This document shows, in pieces, positions 26,932 through 35,624 of a stretch of DNA of 64,000 nucleotides. The stretch lies in the NCBI RefSeq assembly GCF_000250675.2, contig NC_018681.1, positions 3,596,001 through 3,660,000 of the forward strand, written 5' to 3'. The stretch comes from Nocardia brasiliensis ATCC 700358 (GTDB taxonomy: Bacteria; Actinomycetota; Actinomycetes; Mycobacteriales; Mycobacteriaceae). Under the pieces are notes generated by a model. That model was not told the origin of the DNA and ran no database searches. It was given only the letters and a program-made list of their open reading frames with translations. The position numbers and the translations under genes were made by a program. Numbering within the stretch: position 1 is the stretch's first letter; each line of letters opens with the position of its first letter.

Positions 26932-28185
26932 GTGGGGCGGCCGGTGGCCTCGCGGGGGCAGGCGGTGAAGGTGCTGGGGATGTTGAACGCAGCTCAGCGG
27001 CCGGTGATCGTGGCTGGTGGTGGGGTGGTGAATGCGGATGCGGCGGGGTTGTTGGTGGAGTTCGCGGAGGTGACAGGGGTGCCGGTGGTGCCGACGTTGA
27101 TGGGGTGGGGTGCGATCGGTGATGATCATCGGTTGCATGCGGGGATGGTGGGGTTGCAGACCTCGCATCGGTATGGGAACGCGACGATGCTGGAGTCCGA
27201 TTTCGTGTTGGGGATCGGTAATCGGTGGGCGAATCGGCATACCGGTGGGGTGGAGACGTATACGCGGGATCGGCGGTTCGTGCATGTCGATGTCGAGCCA
27301 ACGCAGATCGGGCGGGTCTTTTCCCCGGATTTGGGGGTGGTCTCGGATGCGGGTGCGGCGTTGGAGGTCTTCCTCGAGGTGGCGCGTGAGTGGAAAGCCG
27401 CGGGTGAGTTGGCCGATCGGACGGAGTGGGCGGATCGGGTCAGGGCCCGGAAGCAGGAGGGGTTGCGGAAGACCCATTTCGACAATATCCCGATCAAGCC
27501 GCAGCGTGTTTATGAGGAGATGAACCGGGCGTTCGGGCGAGACACGCGCTATGTCAGCACGATCGGTTTGTCGCAGATCCAGGCGGCGCAGTTGTTGCAT
27601 GTGTATCGGCCGCGGCATTGGATCAATGCGGGGCAGGCGGGGCCGTTGGGGTGGACGTTGCCTGCGGCGTTGGGGGTGGCGACGGCGGATCCGGATGCGA
27701 TGGTGGTGGCGTTGTCGGGTGATTACGATTTCCAGTTCCTGATCGAGGAGTTGGCGGTCGGGGCGCAGTTCAATATTCCGTATATCCATGTGGTGGTGAA
27801 TAATTCGTATCTGGGGTTGATCCGGCAGGCGCAACGGCAGTTCGATATGGATTATTATGTTCAGCTCGATTTCGACAACATCAACAGTCCCGAGGTCGGT
27901 GGTTACGGTGTCGACCATCTCAAGGTCGCGGAAGGGTTGGGTTGCAAAGCGATCCGGGTCTTCGAACCCGACAACATCGGTCCCGCACTGGAAGACGCGA
28001 AGAAGCTGATGGCCGAACATCGTGTCCCGGTGGTGGTCGAGGTCATCCTCGAGCGGGTCACCAACGTGTCCATGGGCCTCGAGATCGACAACATCGTCGA
28101 ATTCGAAGAACTCGCGACCTCCGCCGCAGACGCACCAACCGCCACCGCCCCCATCGCACCCGAACCGGTGGGAGGCGGGCGGTGA
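26932..28185 (+). pseudogene. gcl: Glyoxylate carboligase lacking the N-terminal ThDP (PYR) domain
   Basis: Clear homology to glyoxylate carboligase starts only at about residue 190 of the roughly 590-residue family (RPVASRGQAVKVLGMLNAAQRPVIVAGGG). The PYR domain is absent, including the Val that replaces the usual ThDP-activating Glu. The FAD-type central domain and C-terminal ThDP-diphosphate domain (SGDYDFQFLIEELAVGAQFN...NN) are intact to the end. A good start signal survives: AGGAGG at 26921-26926 and GTG at 26932 (417 aa); an ATG at 26881 would give 434 aa. The frame is open, so this is a clean in-frame loss, not a decayed gene. Codon choice from about 26930 to 27880 favours G/T third bases (TTG, GGG, GGT, GAT) unlike the C-rich neighbours. 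It should be inactive by itself. Confidence 0.85.
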
Positions 28186-29375
28186 GCAGGCCGGACGCGC
28201 CGCCGGTAGAGCTGCGATCGGCGAGCGTGCGCGGCGGGTGGCGCGACGGACACTGCGTCCTGGCCCCCGACAAATTCAAGGGCTCGCTCACCGCGCCCGA
28301 GGTCGCCGCGCACCTCGCGACCGGACTCCGCCGGGTCCGCCCGGATCTCCCGCTCGTCACCATGCCGGTGGCCGACGGCGGGGACGGCACGGTGGACGCG
28401 GTGGTGGAATCGGGCTTCGTCCGCTTCCAGACCAGCGTCACCGGTCCGCTCGGCTTGCCGGTGGCCGCCTCGTTCGCGATGAGGGGCGAGGCGGCCGTGA
28501 TCGAGCTGGCGGAAGCGTCCGGCCTGCGACGGCTGCCACTGCGGCCTACCTTCCACACCGCCATGACCGCAACCAGTTACGGCACAGGCGAACTGATTCG
28601 CGCGGCGGCCCGGCGCGGCGCCCGCCAGGTGGTGCTCGGGCTCGGCGGCAGCGCCTGCACCGACGGCGGGGTGGGCATGATGTCCGCCCTGGGTGTGCGT
28701 TTTCTCGACGAGCACGATCGTGAGTTGCCGCCCGGCGCAGCGGCATTGAGCAGGCTGGCGCGCATCGACGCCGCGGACATGCTGCAGGTGCCGGTGATCG
28801 TCGCCTCCGACGTCGACAATCCGCTGCTCGGGCCGCGCGGCGCCGCACAGGTTTACGGTCCGCAGAAGGGCGCCCGGCCGCGTGAGGTGGACGAATTGGA
28901 ATGGGGTCTGGCACGTTTGGCCTCGATCGTCGAACGCGACGTCGGCGCCGCGGTGGCGCAGCGGCCCGGAGCGGGGGCGGCCGGCGGGGTCGGCTACGCC
29001 GCACTCGCCTTCCTGGGCGCGACTGTGCGGCCGGGCATCGAGCTGATCCTCGAACTGATGTCGTTCACCGAAAAGGTTCAGGGTGCTCGCCTGGTGATCA
29101 CGGGGGAAGGCTCGCTCGATCCGCAGACCCTGCACGGCAAAGCTCCGGTCGGCGTCGCGCGAGCGGCGGCGAGCGCGTCCGTGCCGGTAGTCGCGGTCGC
29201 CGGGCAGCGTGCACTCACCGACGAGCAGCTGCGCGGCGCGCACATCGAAGCCGCGTACGCGCTGACCGACCTCGAGCCCGACCCCGAGGTCTGCATCGCG
29301 CAGGCGGGACCACTGCTGGAACAGCTGGCCGGCGAACTCGCCGGCGCCTGGTTGGGAGCGAACGCTCATGCATGA
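28182..29375 (+). CDS. Glycerate kinase (first copy)
   Basis: 397 aa from the GTG at 28182, overlapping the gcl stop (GTGA). It is a GarK/GlxK-type glycerate kinase: LAPDKFKGSLTAPEVA near the N-terminus, VADGGDGTVDAVV, LGLGGSACTDGGVGM, VASDVDNPLLGPRGAAQVYGPQKGA and LVITGEGSLDPQTLHGKAPVGVA. It phosphorylates D-glycerate, feeding carbon from glyoxylate to glycolysis. A second gene of the same family lies at 35880-37016. It overlaps allB by 8 nt. Confidence 0.93.
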   Translation: MSRPDAPPVELRSASVRGGWRDGHCVLAPDKFKGSLTAPEVAAHLATGLRRVRPDLPLVTMPVADGGDGTVDAVVESGFVRFQTSVTGPLGLPVAASFAMRGEAAVIELAEASGLRRLPLRPTFHTAMTATSYGTGELIRAAARRGARQVVLGLGGSACTDGGVGMMSALGVRFLDEHDRELPPGAAALSRLARIDAADMLQVPVIVASDVDNPLLGPRGAAQVYGPQKGARPREVDELEWGLARLASIVERDVGAAVAQRPGAGAAGGVGYAALAFLGATVRPGIELILELMSFTEKVQGARLVITGEGSLDPQTLHGKAPVGVARAAASASVPVVAVAGQRALTDEQLRGAHIEAAYALTDLEPDPEVCIAQAGPLLEQLAGELAGAWLGANAHA

Positions 29376-30744
29376 TCTGGTGATCCGATCCCGGCGGGTC
29401 GCGCTGCCGGAGGGAATTCGCGCGGCCTCGATCGCGGTGCGGGACGGCAAGATCGCGGCCCTTGCCGACTACGAGGCCGTGCTGCCCGCGGCCGCGACGA
29501 CCGATCTAGCCGACTTGGTCGTGCTGCCCGGACTGGTGGACTCCCACGTCCACGTCAACGAGCCGGGGCGTACCGAGTGGGAGGGTTTCGCCACGGCCAC
29601 CAAGGCGGCGGCCGCGGGCGGGGTGACGACGATCGTCGACATGCCGCTGAACTCGTTGCCGCCGACGGTCAGCGTGGCGCACCTGCGCACCAAACAGGCT
29701 GTCGCGGACGGGCAGTGCCATGTCGACGTGGCCTTCTGGGGCGGCGCGATCCCCGGCAATCTGGCCGCGCTGCGACCGCTGCACGCGGCGGGGGTCGTCG
29801 GTTTCAAATGCTTCCTCTCGCCCTCCGGAGTCGACGAGTTCCCCCCGCTCGGACTCGGCGAGGTCGAACAGGTCATGCGGGAGCTCGCCGCGTACGACGG
29901 TCTGCTCGTGGTGCACGCGGAAGATCCCGTGCGGCTGCACGATCCGGTCGACGGGACGTATCGCGCGTTCCTCGATTCCCGGCCGGGCGAGGCGGAAAAG
30001 GCCGCGGTGCAAGAAGTCATCGCGCTCGCCGAACTCACGGGGGTGCGGGCGCACATCCTGCACGTCTCGGCGGCGGCCTGCCTCGAACCGCTGGCGCAGG
30101 CGCAGGCCCGTGGCGTGCGGATCACCGCCGAGACCTGCCCGCACTACCTGACGCTCTCGGCGGCGGAGGCGTCGTCCACCGCGTTCAAATGCTGTCCGCC
30201 GATACGGGATTCCGGTAATCAGGACGCGCTGTGGCAGGGCCTGGCCGACGGCGTGCTCAGTTGTGTGGTCTCCGATCATTCGCCGTGCACGCCGGAGCTG
30301 AAGGAGGGGGACTTCGCCACCGCGTGGGGCGGAATCTCGTCCCTGCAGATCGGTTTGCCCGCCGTGTGGACGGCCGCCGCCGAACGGGGTTTCCGGCTCA
30401 CCGATGTGGTGCGGTGGATGGCCGCCGCCCCCGCGGAGTTGGCCGGGTTGCCACAGAAGGGCCGCATCGCAGTCGGTTGCGACGCAGACCTGGTGGCCTT
30501 CGATCCGTGGGCGCCGGTCACCGTCGATCCCGCCGCACTGGCGCACAAGAACCCCATCACGCCCTACGGCGGGCGTGAGCTGCGCGGCCTCGTGCACGCG
30601 ACCTGGCTGCGCGGGCGGGTCGTGGGGAACGGGCATCCGCCGGCGGGGGAACTTCTCGTACAGCCCAGAGACGCTGTGCGGCAGTGGGATACAGCACCCG
30701 CCGACACTATCGCGAACCGCAATCGACAAGGGAAATATGTCTGA
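29368..30744 (+). CDS. allB: Allantoinase
   Basis: 458 aa cyclic amidohydrolase with all metal ligands of the dihydroorotase/allantoinase family: DSHVHVNEPGRTEWEGF (His60, His62), GFKCFLSPSG (carboxylated Lys147), VVHAEDP, HILHVSAA and VSDHSPC (catalytic Asp). The NEPGR.EWEGF and FLSPSGVDEFP stretches are allantoinase-type. It opens allantoin to allantoate. It overlaps glycerate kinase upstream and allantoicase downstream. Confidence 0.95.
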   Translation: MHDLVIRSRRVALPEGIRAASIAVRDGKIAALADYEAVLPAAATTDLADLVVLPGLVDSHVHVNEPGRTEWEGFATATKAAAAGGVTTIVDMPLNSLPPTVSVAHLRTKQAVADGQCHVDVAFWGGAIPGNLAALRPLHAAGVVGFKCFLSPSGVDEFPPLGLGEVEQVMRELAAYDGLLVVHAEDPVRLHDPVDGTYRAFLDSRPGEAEKAAVQEVIALAELTGVRAHILHVSAAACLEPLAQAQARGVRITAETCPHYLTLSAAEASSTAFKCCPPIRDSGNQDALWQGLADGVLSCVVSDHSPCTPELKEGDFATAWGGISSLQIGLPAVWTAAAERGFRLTDVVRWMAAAPAELAGLPQKGRIAVGCDADLVAFDPWAPVTVDPAALAHKNPITPYGGRELRGLVHATWLRGRVVGNGHPPAGELLVQPRDAVRQWDTAPADTIANRNRQGKYV

Positions 30745-31765
30745 CTTCACCAATCTGCCCGACCTGGCGCTGCGCACCAATCGCGCCGGCGTGATCGCCG
30801 CGAGCGACGAATCGTTCGAGGAACGCGAAAACCTCATCAACCCATGGGAACCCCGGTTCGCCGAGCACACCTTCGGTCCCAAAGGTCAGGAGTACGACGG
30901 CTGGGAGACCCGCCGTCATCGCGGACCCGGCCACGATTGGGCCGTCATCCGGCTCGGCATGCCCGGCGTGATCCGCGGAGTGGTCGTCGACACGGCCTGG
31001 TTCAAAGGCAACTATCCGCCGTTTACCTCCGTCGAGGCTTGCCGGGCGCCTGGCTATCCGTCTCCGGCGCAACTCGATTCGGCGGAGTGGGTGGAGATCG
31101 TGCCGCGGACCGCGCTCGGCGGCGACGCCAAGCACGAGCTTCCGGTGGCCGACGACCGCATCTTCACCCACGTCCGGTTGAACATCTTCCCGGATGGCGG
31201 AGTCGCCCGCTTGCGTGTGCACGGTGAAGTGGTGCCGGATCCGACGCTGCTCACCGGGCTCACCGTCGACCTCGCCGCGCTGGCGCACGGCGCGCGAACC
31301 ATCGCCTGCTCCAACATGTTCTACTCGGCGCCGGACAACATGCTCGCGCCCGGACTGGCTCGCAACCAGGCCGAGGGTTGGGAGACGGCGCGCCGCCGGG
31401 ACGGCGGAAACGACTGGGCGACAATCCAGCTCGCCGCGCAGGGCGTTCCCGCGCTGATCGAACTCGACACCACGCATCTGCTGTTCAACGCGCCCGGCGA
31501 AGCCCGCGTCGTGGCGATCGATCACCAGGGGACCGGGCCACTGCCGCCGAGCGACGACCCGGCCTGGTTCGAGTTGTTGCCGCGCACCGCATTGCAGCCC
31601 GACACGCCGCATCGTTTCCGGCTGGCACCGTCCGAACGGGCTGCCACGCATGTGCGCGTCGACATCTACCCGGACGGGGGCATCGCGCGGTTGCGGGTGT
31701 TCGGTGCGCTCACCGCGGCGGCCGAGCGGGAGCTGAATTCGCGCTGGTTGTCGGACGGAAAGTGA
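30737..31765 (+). CDS. alc: Allantoicase
   Basis: 342 aa with the duplicated allantoicase domain: DGWETRRHRGPGHDWAVIRLG and GWETARRRDGGNDWATIQLA are the matching segments of the two repeats, as are FTHVRLNIFPDGGVARLRVHG and ATHVRVDIYPDGGIARLRVFG. It splits allantoate to ureidoglycolate and urea. The ATG at 30737 overlaps the allB stop by 8 nt. No ureidoglycolate lyase or urease gene follows, so those steps must be encoded elsewhere or by an unrecognised gene. Confidence 0.95.
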   Translation: MSDFTNLPDLALRTNRAGVIAASDESFEERENLINPWEPRFAEHTFGPKGQEYDGWETRRHRGPGHDWAVIRLGMPGVIRGVVVDTAWFKGNYPPFTSVEACRAPGYPSPAQLDSAEWVEIVPRTALGGDAKHELPVADDRIFTHVRLNIFPDGGVARLRVHGEVVPDPTLLTGLTVDLAALAHGARTIACSNMFYSAPDNMLAPGLARNQAEGWETARRRDGGNDWATIQLAAQGVPALIELDTTHLLFNAPGEARVVAIDHQGTGPLPPSDDPAWFELLPRTALQPDTPHRFRLAPSERAATHVRVDIYPDGGIARLRVFGALTAAAERELNSRWLSDGK

Positions 31766-31906
31766 TTCCTGCGCCGCGAGTGTGAGCGCGGCCGTCCCGC
31801 TGACGGGGTGGCTGCGGCGGCCGTGCGCCCGCTAAGGTCCGACGATGGCGATCGAAGTCCGGACCGGGGTGGGTGGCCGTCGCGGCCGCTCGGCGAGGTG
31901 GCGGCG

Positions 31907-32656
31907 ATGACGGTGTACGACACCACCGGCCGTACGTATGCGGCGACCCGGCAACCGGATCCGCGCATCGCCGCTGCGATCGATGCGTCCCTCGCGGGTA
32001 TGGCGTCGATCGTGAACATCGGCGCGGGCACCGGCTCCTACGAACCGGGCGGCACTGTCCTCGCGGTCGAGCCCAGCCGGGTGATGATCGCGCAGCGGCC
32101 GAGCGGTGCCGCCGCTGCCGTGCGCGCGGCCGCTGAACAGTTGCCGATCCGCACCGGTGCCGTGGATGCGGCTTTGGCGGTGCTCACCATCCATCACTGG
32201 ACTGACCTCGAGCGCGGCATCGCCGAGATGATCCGAGTTGCGCGGCGTCGCATCGTGATCCTCACCTGGGATCACTCGGTGTTCCGTCAATTCTGGCTGG
32301 TGCGCGACTACCTACCCGCGGCCGCGGAAACCGACGCCCGCCTCGCCGTGCCTGTGGCCCGCTTGACCGCTCAGTTGGAAGACTTTGCCGTACAGCCGGT
32401 CCCGGTGCCACACGACTGCGTCGACGGTTTCGGCGGCGCATACTGGCGTCGCCCGGAGGCCTACCTCGACGAAACCGTCCGCGCCGGAATATCCATGCTC
32501 GCGCTCACACCGGAACCGCAACTCCGAGAAGGACTGTCCCGCCTGCGTCGAGATCTCACCGATGGCTCCTGGTCCGCTCGCTACGCCGACCTCCTCAGCC
32601 GGCCCCACCTCGACCTCGGCTACCGTCTCGTCACCGCGGACCTGCCGGCCGAGTGA
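31907..32656 (+). CDS. Class I SAM-dependent methyltransferase
   Basis: 249 aa from the ATG at 31907 (upstream extension lacks homology-like sequence). The SAM-binding glycine motif reads IVNIGAGTGSYEPG (near residues 34-47), then VLAVEPSRVM, AEQLPIRTGAVDAALAVLTIHHWTDLERGIAEMIRVAR. This is the methyltransferase-11 arrangement. The target is unknown. It is not overlapping allantoicase, so it may be a separate unit. Confidence 0.82.
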   Translation: MTVYDTTGRTYAATRQPDPRIAAAIDASLAGMASIVNIGAGTGSYEPGGTVLAVEPSRVMIAQRPSGAAAAVRAAAEQLPIRTGAVDAALAVLTIHHWTDLERGIAEMIRVARRRIVILTWDHSVFRQFWLVRDYLPAAAETDARLAVPVARLTAQLEDFAVQPVPVPHDCVDGFGGAYWRRPEAYLDETVRAGISMLALTPEPQLREGLSRLRRDLTDGSWSARYADLLSRPHLDLGYRLVTADLPAE

Positions 32657-32720
32657 AGACATCCTGACTCAGCAGATCTCATACCCTTTGCCAGCGCGCG
32701 ACCCGGGCCGTCCCAGGCGT

Positions 32721-32756
32721 CCGCCGCGGTGAATTATTCGCTCACCCTACCGGCGG
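32721..32756. terminator. Possible terminator between convergent genes
   Basis: CCGCCG and GGTGA (32721-32732) pair with TCACC and CGGCGG (32742-32756) with a small bulge, between convergent stop codons. Confidence 0.4.
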
Positions 32757-32795
32757 AAGGGAAGGGCGCCAACGGGGTTGCGTGCGGGGTGCGGA

Positions 32796-33479
32796 TCAGA
32801 CGGGCTTGCAGATGATGGACGCGAAGCCGACGCGGTTGGCAACCATCACATCGTGGACCGAGTGGCGGAAGTTCGGGCGGAGCAGGGCGAGGATGAAGGC
32901 GGCGAGGGTGCCGGGCAGGCGGACCTGGTTGACGAAGACGTAGGGGGCGTCTTCGATCGGGCCGAGCAGGGCGATGTCGTCCACCTTGGCGTCGTGGTCG
33001 AACCAGCCGGCGACCGAGTCGAAATAGCGCAAGGCGCGGTCGTAGTCGTCGGCGGTGAAGTGGTTGAACAGGAAGGTGCCGGTCGGGGCGCGATCGATGT
33101 CGCCGAGGCGCCTGATATTGCGCGCGGGCATGATGAAGTCGGCGTTGAGCTGCTGGAACTCCGGCGTGGCCTGCACCGCGGCGAGCGTCTCCGGTGTGCT
33201 GGTCTCGATCAGGACGATCACGTCGAAGCGGGGGCTCACCTCGGACGGCTGGATCGCGATCGCGCGGTAGGCCCTGGCCGACAGCACCTCGTCCATCGCC
33301 GCCAGTCGGCGCGCGAGGTCCTGGCATCGTTGCAAGACCTCGCGGCGACGGGAACTCCGGGGCACGAACGGGATTCGCCGGGGTGGGTCCACGCGGAAGC
33401 CGAGGTAGAGATAGCCGTAGGGGGCCGGTTCGACGTATGGCGCGGGTGGGTTGGTCTGGGTGCGCGGGTCGGTGCTCAT
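32796..33479 (-). CDS. Protein of unknown function, probably TetR-controlled
   Basis: 227 aa from the ATG at 33479. I do not recognise the family with confidence. It has no signal peptide or membrane helix at the N-terminus. The pattern of two stretches resembling ferredoxin-like dimeric alpha/beta barrel repeats (RFDVIVLIETSTPETLAAVQATPEFQQL and GTFLFNHFTADDYDRALRYFDSVAGWF) suggests a Dabb/EthD-like fold; this is tentative. It diverges from a TetR gene, with an 18-bp palindrome between them, so it is likely the regulated target. Confidence 0.6.
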   Translation of the reverse strand: MSTDPRTQTNPPAPYVEPAPYGYLYLGFRVDPPRRIPFVPRSSRRREVLQRCQDLARRLAAMDEVLSARAYRAIAIQPSEVSPRFDVIVLIETSTPETLAAVQATPEFQQLNADFIMPARNIRRLGDIDRAPTGTFLFNHFTADDYDRALRYFDSVAGWFDHDAKVDDIALLGPIEDAPYVFVNQVRLPGTLAAFILALLRPNFRHSVHDVMVANRVGFASIICKPV

Positions 33480-33501
33480 GATCTCGTCCTTTCGAGTAAA
33501 A

Positions 33502-33519
33502 TAATCGATCGTTCGATTA
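33502..33519. promoter_or_regulatory. TetR operator candidate
   Basis: TAATCGATCGTTCGATTA is an 18-bp palindrome with one mismatched pair, centred between the unknown gene (start 33479) and the TetR gene (start 33554). Confidence 0.65.
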
Positions 33520-33553
33520 ATTGTAGGCCTCGAAAGGGAAGGGTGGAAGTGGC

Positions 33554-34204
33554 ATGACGACACCACGGCGTAGACCAGGACGGCCGCGCAAGGCGGATGC
33601 GGGCGACACCAAAGCCGCGTTGTTGAGCGCCGCCCTGCGCCTGTTCGCCCGCAACGGGTACGCGGGCACCTCGATCCGGTCCATCGCGCGCGAGGTGGGG
33701 TTGAGCGAGAGCGTGCTCTACGCACATTTCGCCGGCAAGCAAGCGATCTTCGACGCCGTGCTCGCCACCCTCGGCCCCACCAACCCGCTCGACATGATGG
33801 ACGCCGCCACGGCCGCCCTCGTCGACACCGACCCGCCGCAATACCTGCGCGAACTAGTGCGCGCCGTCCTCGAAGGGTGGGAACACGAAGACGCACGCCT
33901 ACTGATCAGCGTCATGGCGCAGGACGGCCTGTTGCACAGTCCCGCACTGCAGCAAGCGATCTCGGCCATGCGCCTGCCCGTGAGCCGCCTGTTCGAACAC
34001 TGGATCGCCGCCGATCAGATCCCCGCCGACCTCGCCACCCCGGAAGACCTCGCAATGTCGTTCACCGGCCTGATCGGCCTCACCCGAGTCCTGCACCTGC
34101 ACGCCCACGCCCCCGATGAGGAACGCACCCGAGCCCGCGCCGAAATCTCCCGCCACGCCGAAACTTTCATCCGTCTCGTGTTTCGCAGCGACTCCGGGCA
34201 CTGA
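33554..34204 (+). CDS. TetR/AcrR family transcriptional regulator
   Basis: 216 aa. A basic N-terminal tail (RRRPGRPRKADAG) precedes the helix-turn-helix LFARNGYAGTSIRSIAREVGLSESVLYAHFAGKQAIFDAVL (residues about 32-73). The C-terminal helical domain has a long ligand-binding region. It probably represses itself and the divergent unknown gene via the palindrome at 33502-33519. A hairpin terminator follows 14 bp after the stop. Confidence 0.88.
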   Translation: MTTPRRRPGRPRKADAGDTKAALLSAALRLFARNGYAGTSIRSIAREVGLSESVLYAHFAGKQAIFDAVLATLGPTNPLDMMDAATAALVDTDPPQYLRELVRAVLEGWEHEDARLLISVMAQDGLLHSPALQQAISAMRLPVSRLFEHWIAADQIPADLATPEDLAMSFTGLIGLTRVLHLHAHAPDEERTRARAEISRHAETFIRLVFRSDSGH

Positions 34205-34218
34205 ACCACCGCGAATCA

Positions 34219-34250
34219 ACTGTGGCCCGCCGACAGGCGGGCCACAGTTC
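34219..34250 (+). terminator. Terminator of the TetR gene
   Basis: AACTGTGGCCCGCC (34219-34232) pairs perfectly with GGCGGGCCACAGTT (34237-34250) over a 4-nt loop. Its right arm lies within an 18-bp sequence that recurs at 34879-34896. Confidence 0.8.
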
Positions 34251-34287
34251 GGACTGATGGTCGCCGACCCGAGTTGGGCGGTGTCGA

Positions 34288-34520
34288 TTACACAGAGCGG
34301 CTCAGTTGGTGGGTGGCCAGCGGGCTCACATCGAACTCGGCGTAGGGCCAGATCGGCAGGCTTGTCAACGTGGCCTCCAGCGCGTCGGCGTCGGCGGCCG
34401 ACCAGATACCGATGTTCGCCCGCCGCCCGGGCACCCGCCAGATGTCGCGCAGCACGCCCTCGGTCTGCAGCTCACGCCCTCGAGCCCGCTCTCGCTCGAT
34501 CACCCTGTCTCGTTCTTCGG
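34288..34520 (-). pseudogene. Muconolactone isomerase family protein, 5'-truncated
   Basis: The reading frame gives LPAEERDRVIERERARGRELQ, then a stretch ending WPYAEFDVSPLATHQLSRSV, which matches the C-terminal two thirds of the muconolactone delta-isomerase (CatC-like) family, including the conserved LRDIWRVPGRRANIGIWS and LPIWPYAEFDVSPL. The N-terminal first strand and start codon are missing. The frame instead runs into the start-less ArsR gene. A GTG at 34501-34503 exists but would begin mid-domain. A family member in oxidative metabolism is the likely ancestor. Confidence 0.7.
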
Positions 34521-34529
34521 CGGGCAGTT

Positions 34530-34850
34530 CATAGACTCGCGCCCCGTCAGCCCGACCATCCCGAACTCGACGCCCTCCGGCTCGACAAAGTCCTGTCGGC
34601 CCTCGGCGACCCCGCCCGCCTTCGGATCATGCAGGTGCTGGCTGATCGCGGAGAACATCAGCGCGGCGATTTCGAGGTGCAGGTCGGCCCCTCGACCCTG
34701 AGTCATCACATGAAAACATTGCGCGAGGCGGGCCTGACCCGGCATCGCATGGAAGGCACCCGATGCTTCGTGTCCCTGCGGGAGGACACCCTCGGCCACT
34801 TCCCCGCCATTCTGGCGGCCGTCCTACAGGCCGTCGCCGCGGAGGAGTAG
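34530..34850 (+). pseudogene. ArsR family regulator without a start codon
   Basis: The frame reads PRQPDHPELDALRLDKVLSALGDPARLRIMQVLADRG, then GPSTLSHHMKTLREAGLTRHRMEGTRCFVSLRED, a complete winged helix-turn-helix of the ArsR type, to a stop at 34848-34850. No ATG, GTG or TTG lies at the expected position, and the frame upstream overlaps the truncated isomerase on the other strand. The regulator and isomerase were probably a divergent pair whose shared promoter region and both starts were deleted. The start coordinate is where homology begins. Confidence 0.7.
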
Positions 34851-34903
34851 TACCAAGTCTCCCCTGATAGATAGCCGTCGGGCCACAGTTCGGACTTACT
34901 CGT

Positions 34904-35624
34904 CTAGGTTCTGTCTCGAAGTCCCATTCGCGCCTGCCTAGTTCGGTGCACCTGCCGCGGGAGTTACCGGGATAGTGCTGAGCACGTCAGGTGGGGTTCC
35001 CAGCTTTAGACGCAGGTCAGGTGCGTGAAGGTGGGGTTCCTGCGTGGTCATCTGGCTGTGGTGGCGTCTCGAGCGGCTTGGGAAGAGAAGGGCGGTTGGG
35101 AGGCGGGCCGGTTGGTGTGGACCAAGCGACAGATAGGTTGGGGTCACAGAGTTTTCGTACTGCTCACAGGGTTTATAGCTGCTGTGAACCGTATGGAAAG
35201 TCTGTGACCCCACGACTCGCCCAGCAAAACACGCCGAGCCACAACCCCACCCACCCGAAACCGCTGCTACCTCGTCAAGGAACTCTCGAAAACAGCACCA
35301 CAGCCAGACGACCCCGCCGGAACCCCACCCCCGCGCACCTGACATGCGCCTAAAGCCGGGAACCCCACCTGACGCGCCCAGCACCATCCCTGTAACTCCC
35401 GCGGCAGGCACACCAATCCGGGAAAGTCACGCTTCGGCAGCCAGCCAACAAGCCCGAACGCAAGCAAACCAAGCGACAGTTAGCCCCGTGTCGACACGCG
35501 AAAGCCGCACACCTGCACCACTTCTCGGGATTCACACCCCTTCTGGCCGCCCAGAAAAGGTGTGAATCCCGAGAAGTGGTGCAACTGCTAATGACCCCCC
35601 TCACCACTGCGAGACAGAACCTAG
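34904..35624. mobile_element. Large non-coding foldback (inverted-repeat) element
   Basis: A 721-bp segment bounded by perfect 15-bp terminal inverted repeats CTAGGTTCTGTCTCG (34904-34918) and its complement (35610-35624). The two halves are imperfect complements throughout: 17-nt exact blocks pair at 34951-34967/35392-35408 and 34985-35001/35358-35374, and the middle is a palindrome with GGGGTCACAGA (35140-35150) opposite its complement (35201-35211). The right arm carries about 169 extra bases, holding its own 25-bp hairpin. The left arm is G/T-rich and the right C/A-rich, as a palindrome requires. No transposase is encoded. The outermost CTAG may be a target duplication. It looks like a MITE or foldback transposon mobilised in trans. 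Confidence 0.7.
35514..35583. repeat. 70-bp near-perfect hairpin inside the foldback element
   Basis: Arms at 35514-35538 and 35559-35583 are 25-bp exact complements (each containing the core TTCTCGGGATTCACACC or its complement). The interior adds TTCTGG (35541-35546) and CCAGAA (35551-35556) around a CCGC loop. It lies in the extra part of the right arm. Confidence 0.85.

Larger units (their letters stand above)
34238..34896. repeat. 18-bp direct repeats flanking two broken genes
   Basis: CGGGCCACAGTTCGGACT occurs at 34238-34255 and again, identical, at 34879-34896. The first copy is part of the TetR terminator; the second sits 8 bp before the foldback element. The interval holds the two 5'-truncated genes. 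The arrangement suggests a past recombination or duplication event. Confidence 0.6.

Noticed and set aside
26949..28020. Long minus-strand frames opposite gcl, rich in His/Pro/Arg
   Set aside because: They arise from the unusual third-position composition of gcl; no homology or start signals.
34991..35565. Several short frames within the foldback element
   Set aside because: The similar peptides on opposite strands are a consequence of the inverted repeat; there is no ribosome-binding site or known domain.
35514..35583. CRISPR repeat or rho-independent terminator
   Set aside because: A single hairpin with no array of repeats and spacers, no cas genes in the window, and no gene ending just before it.
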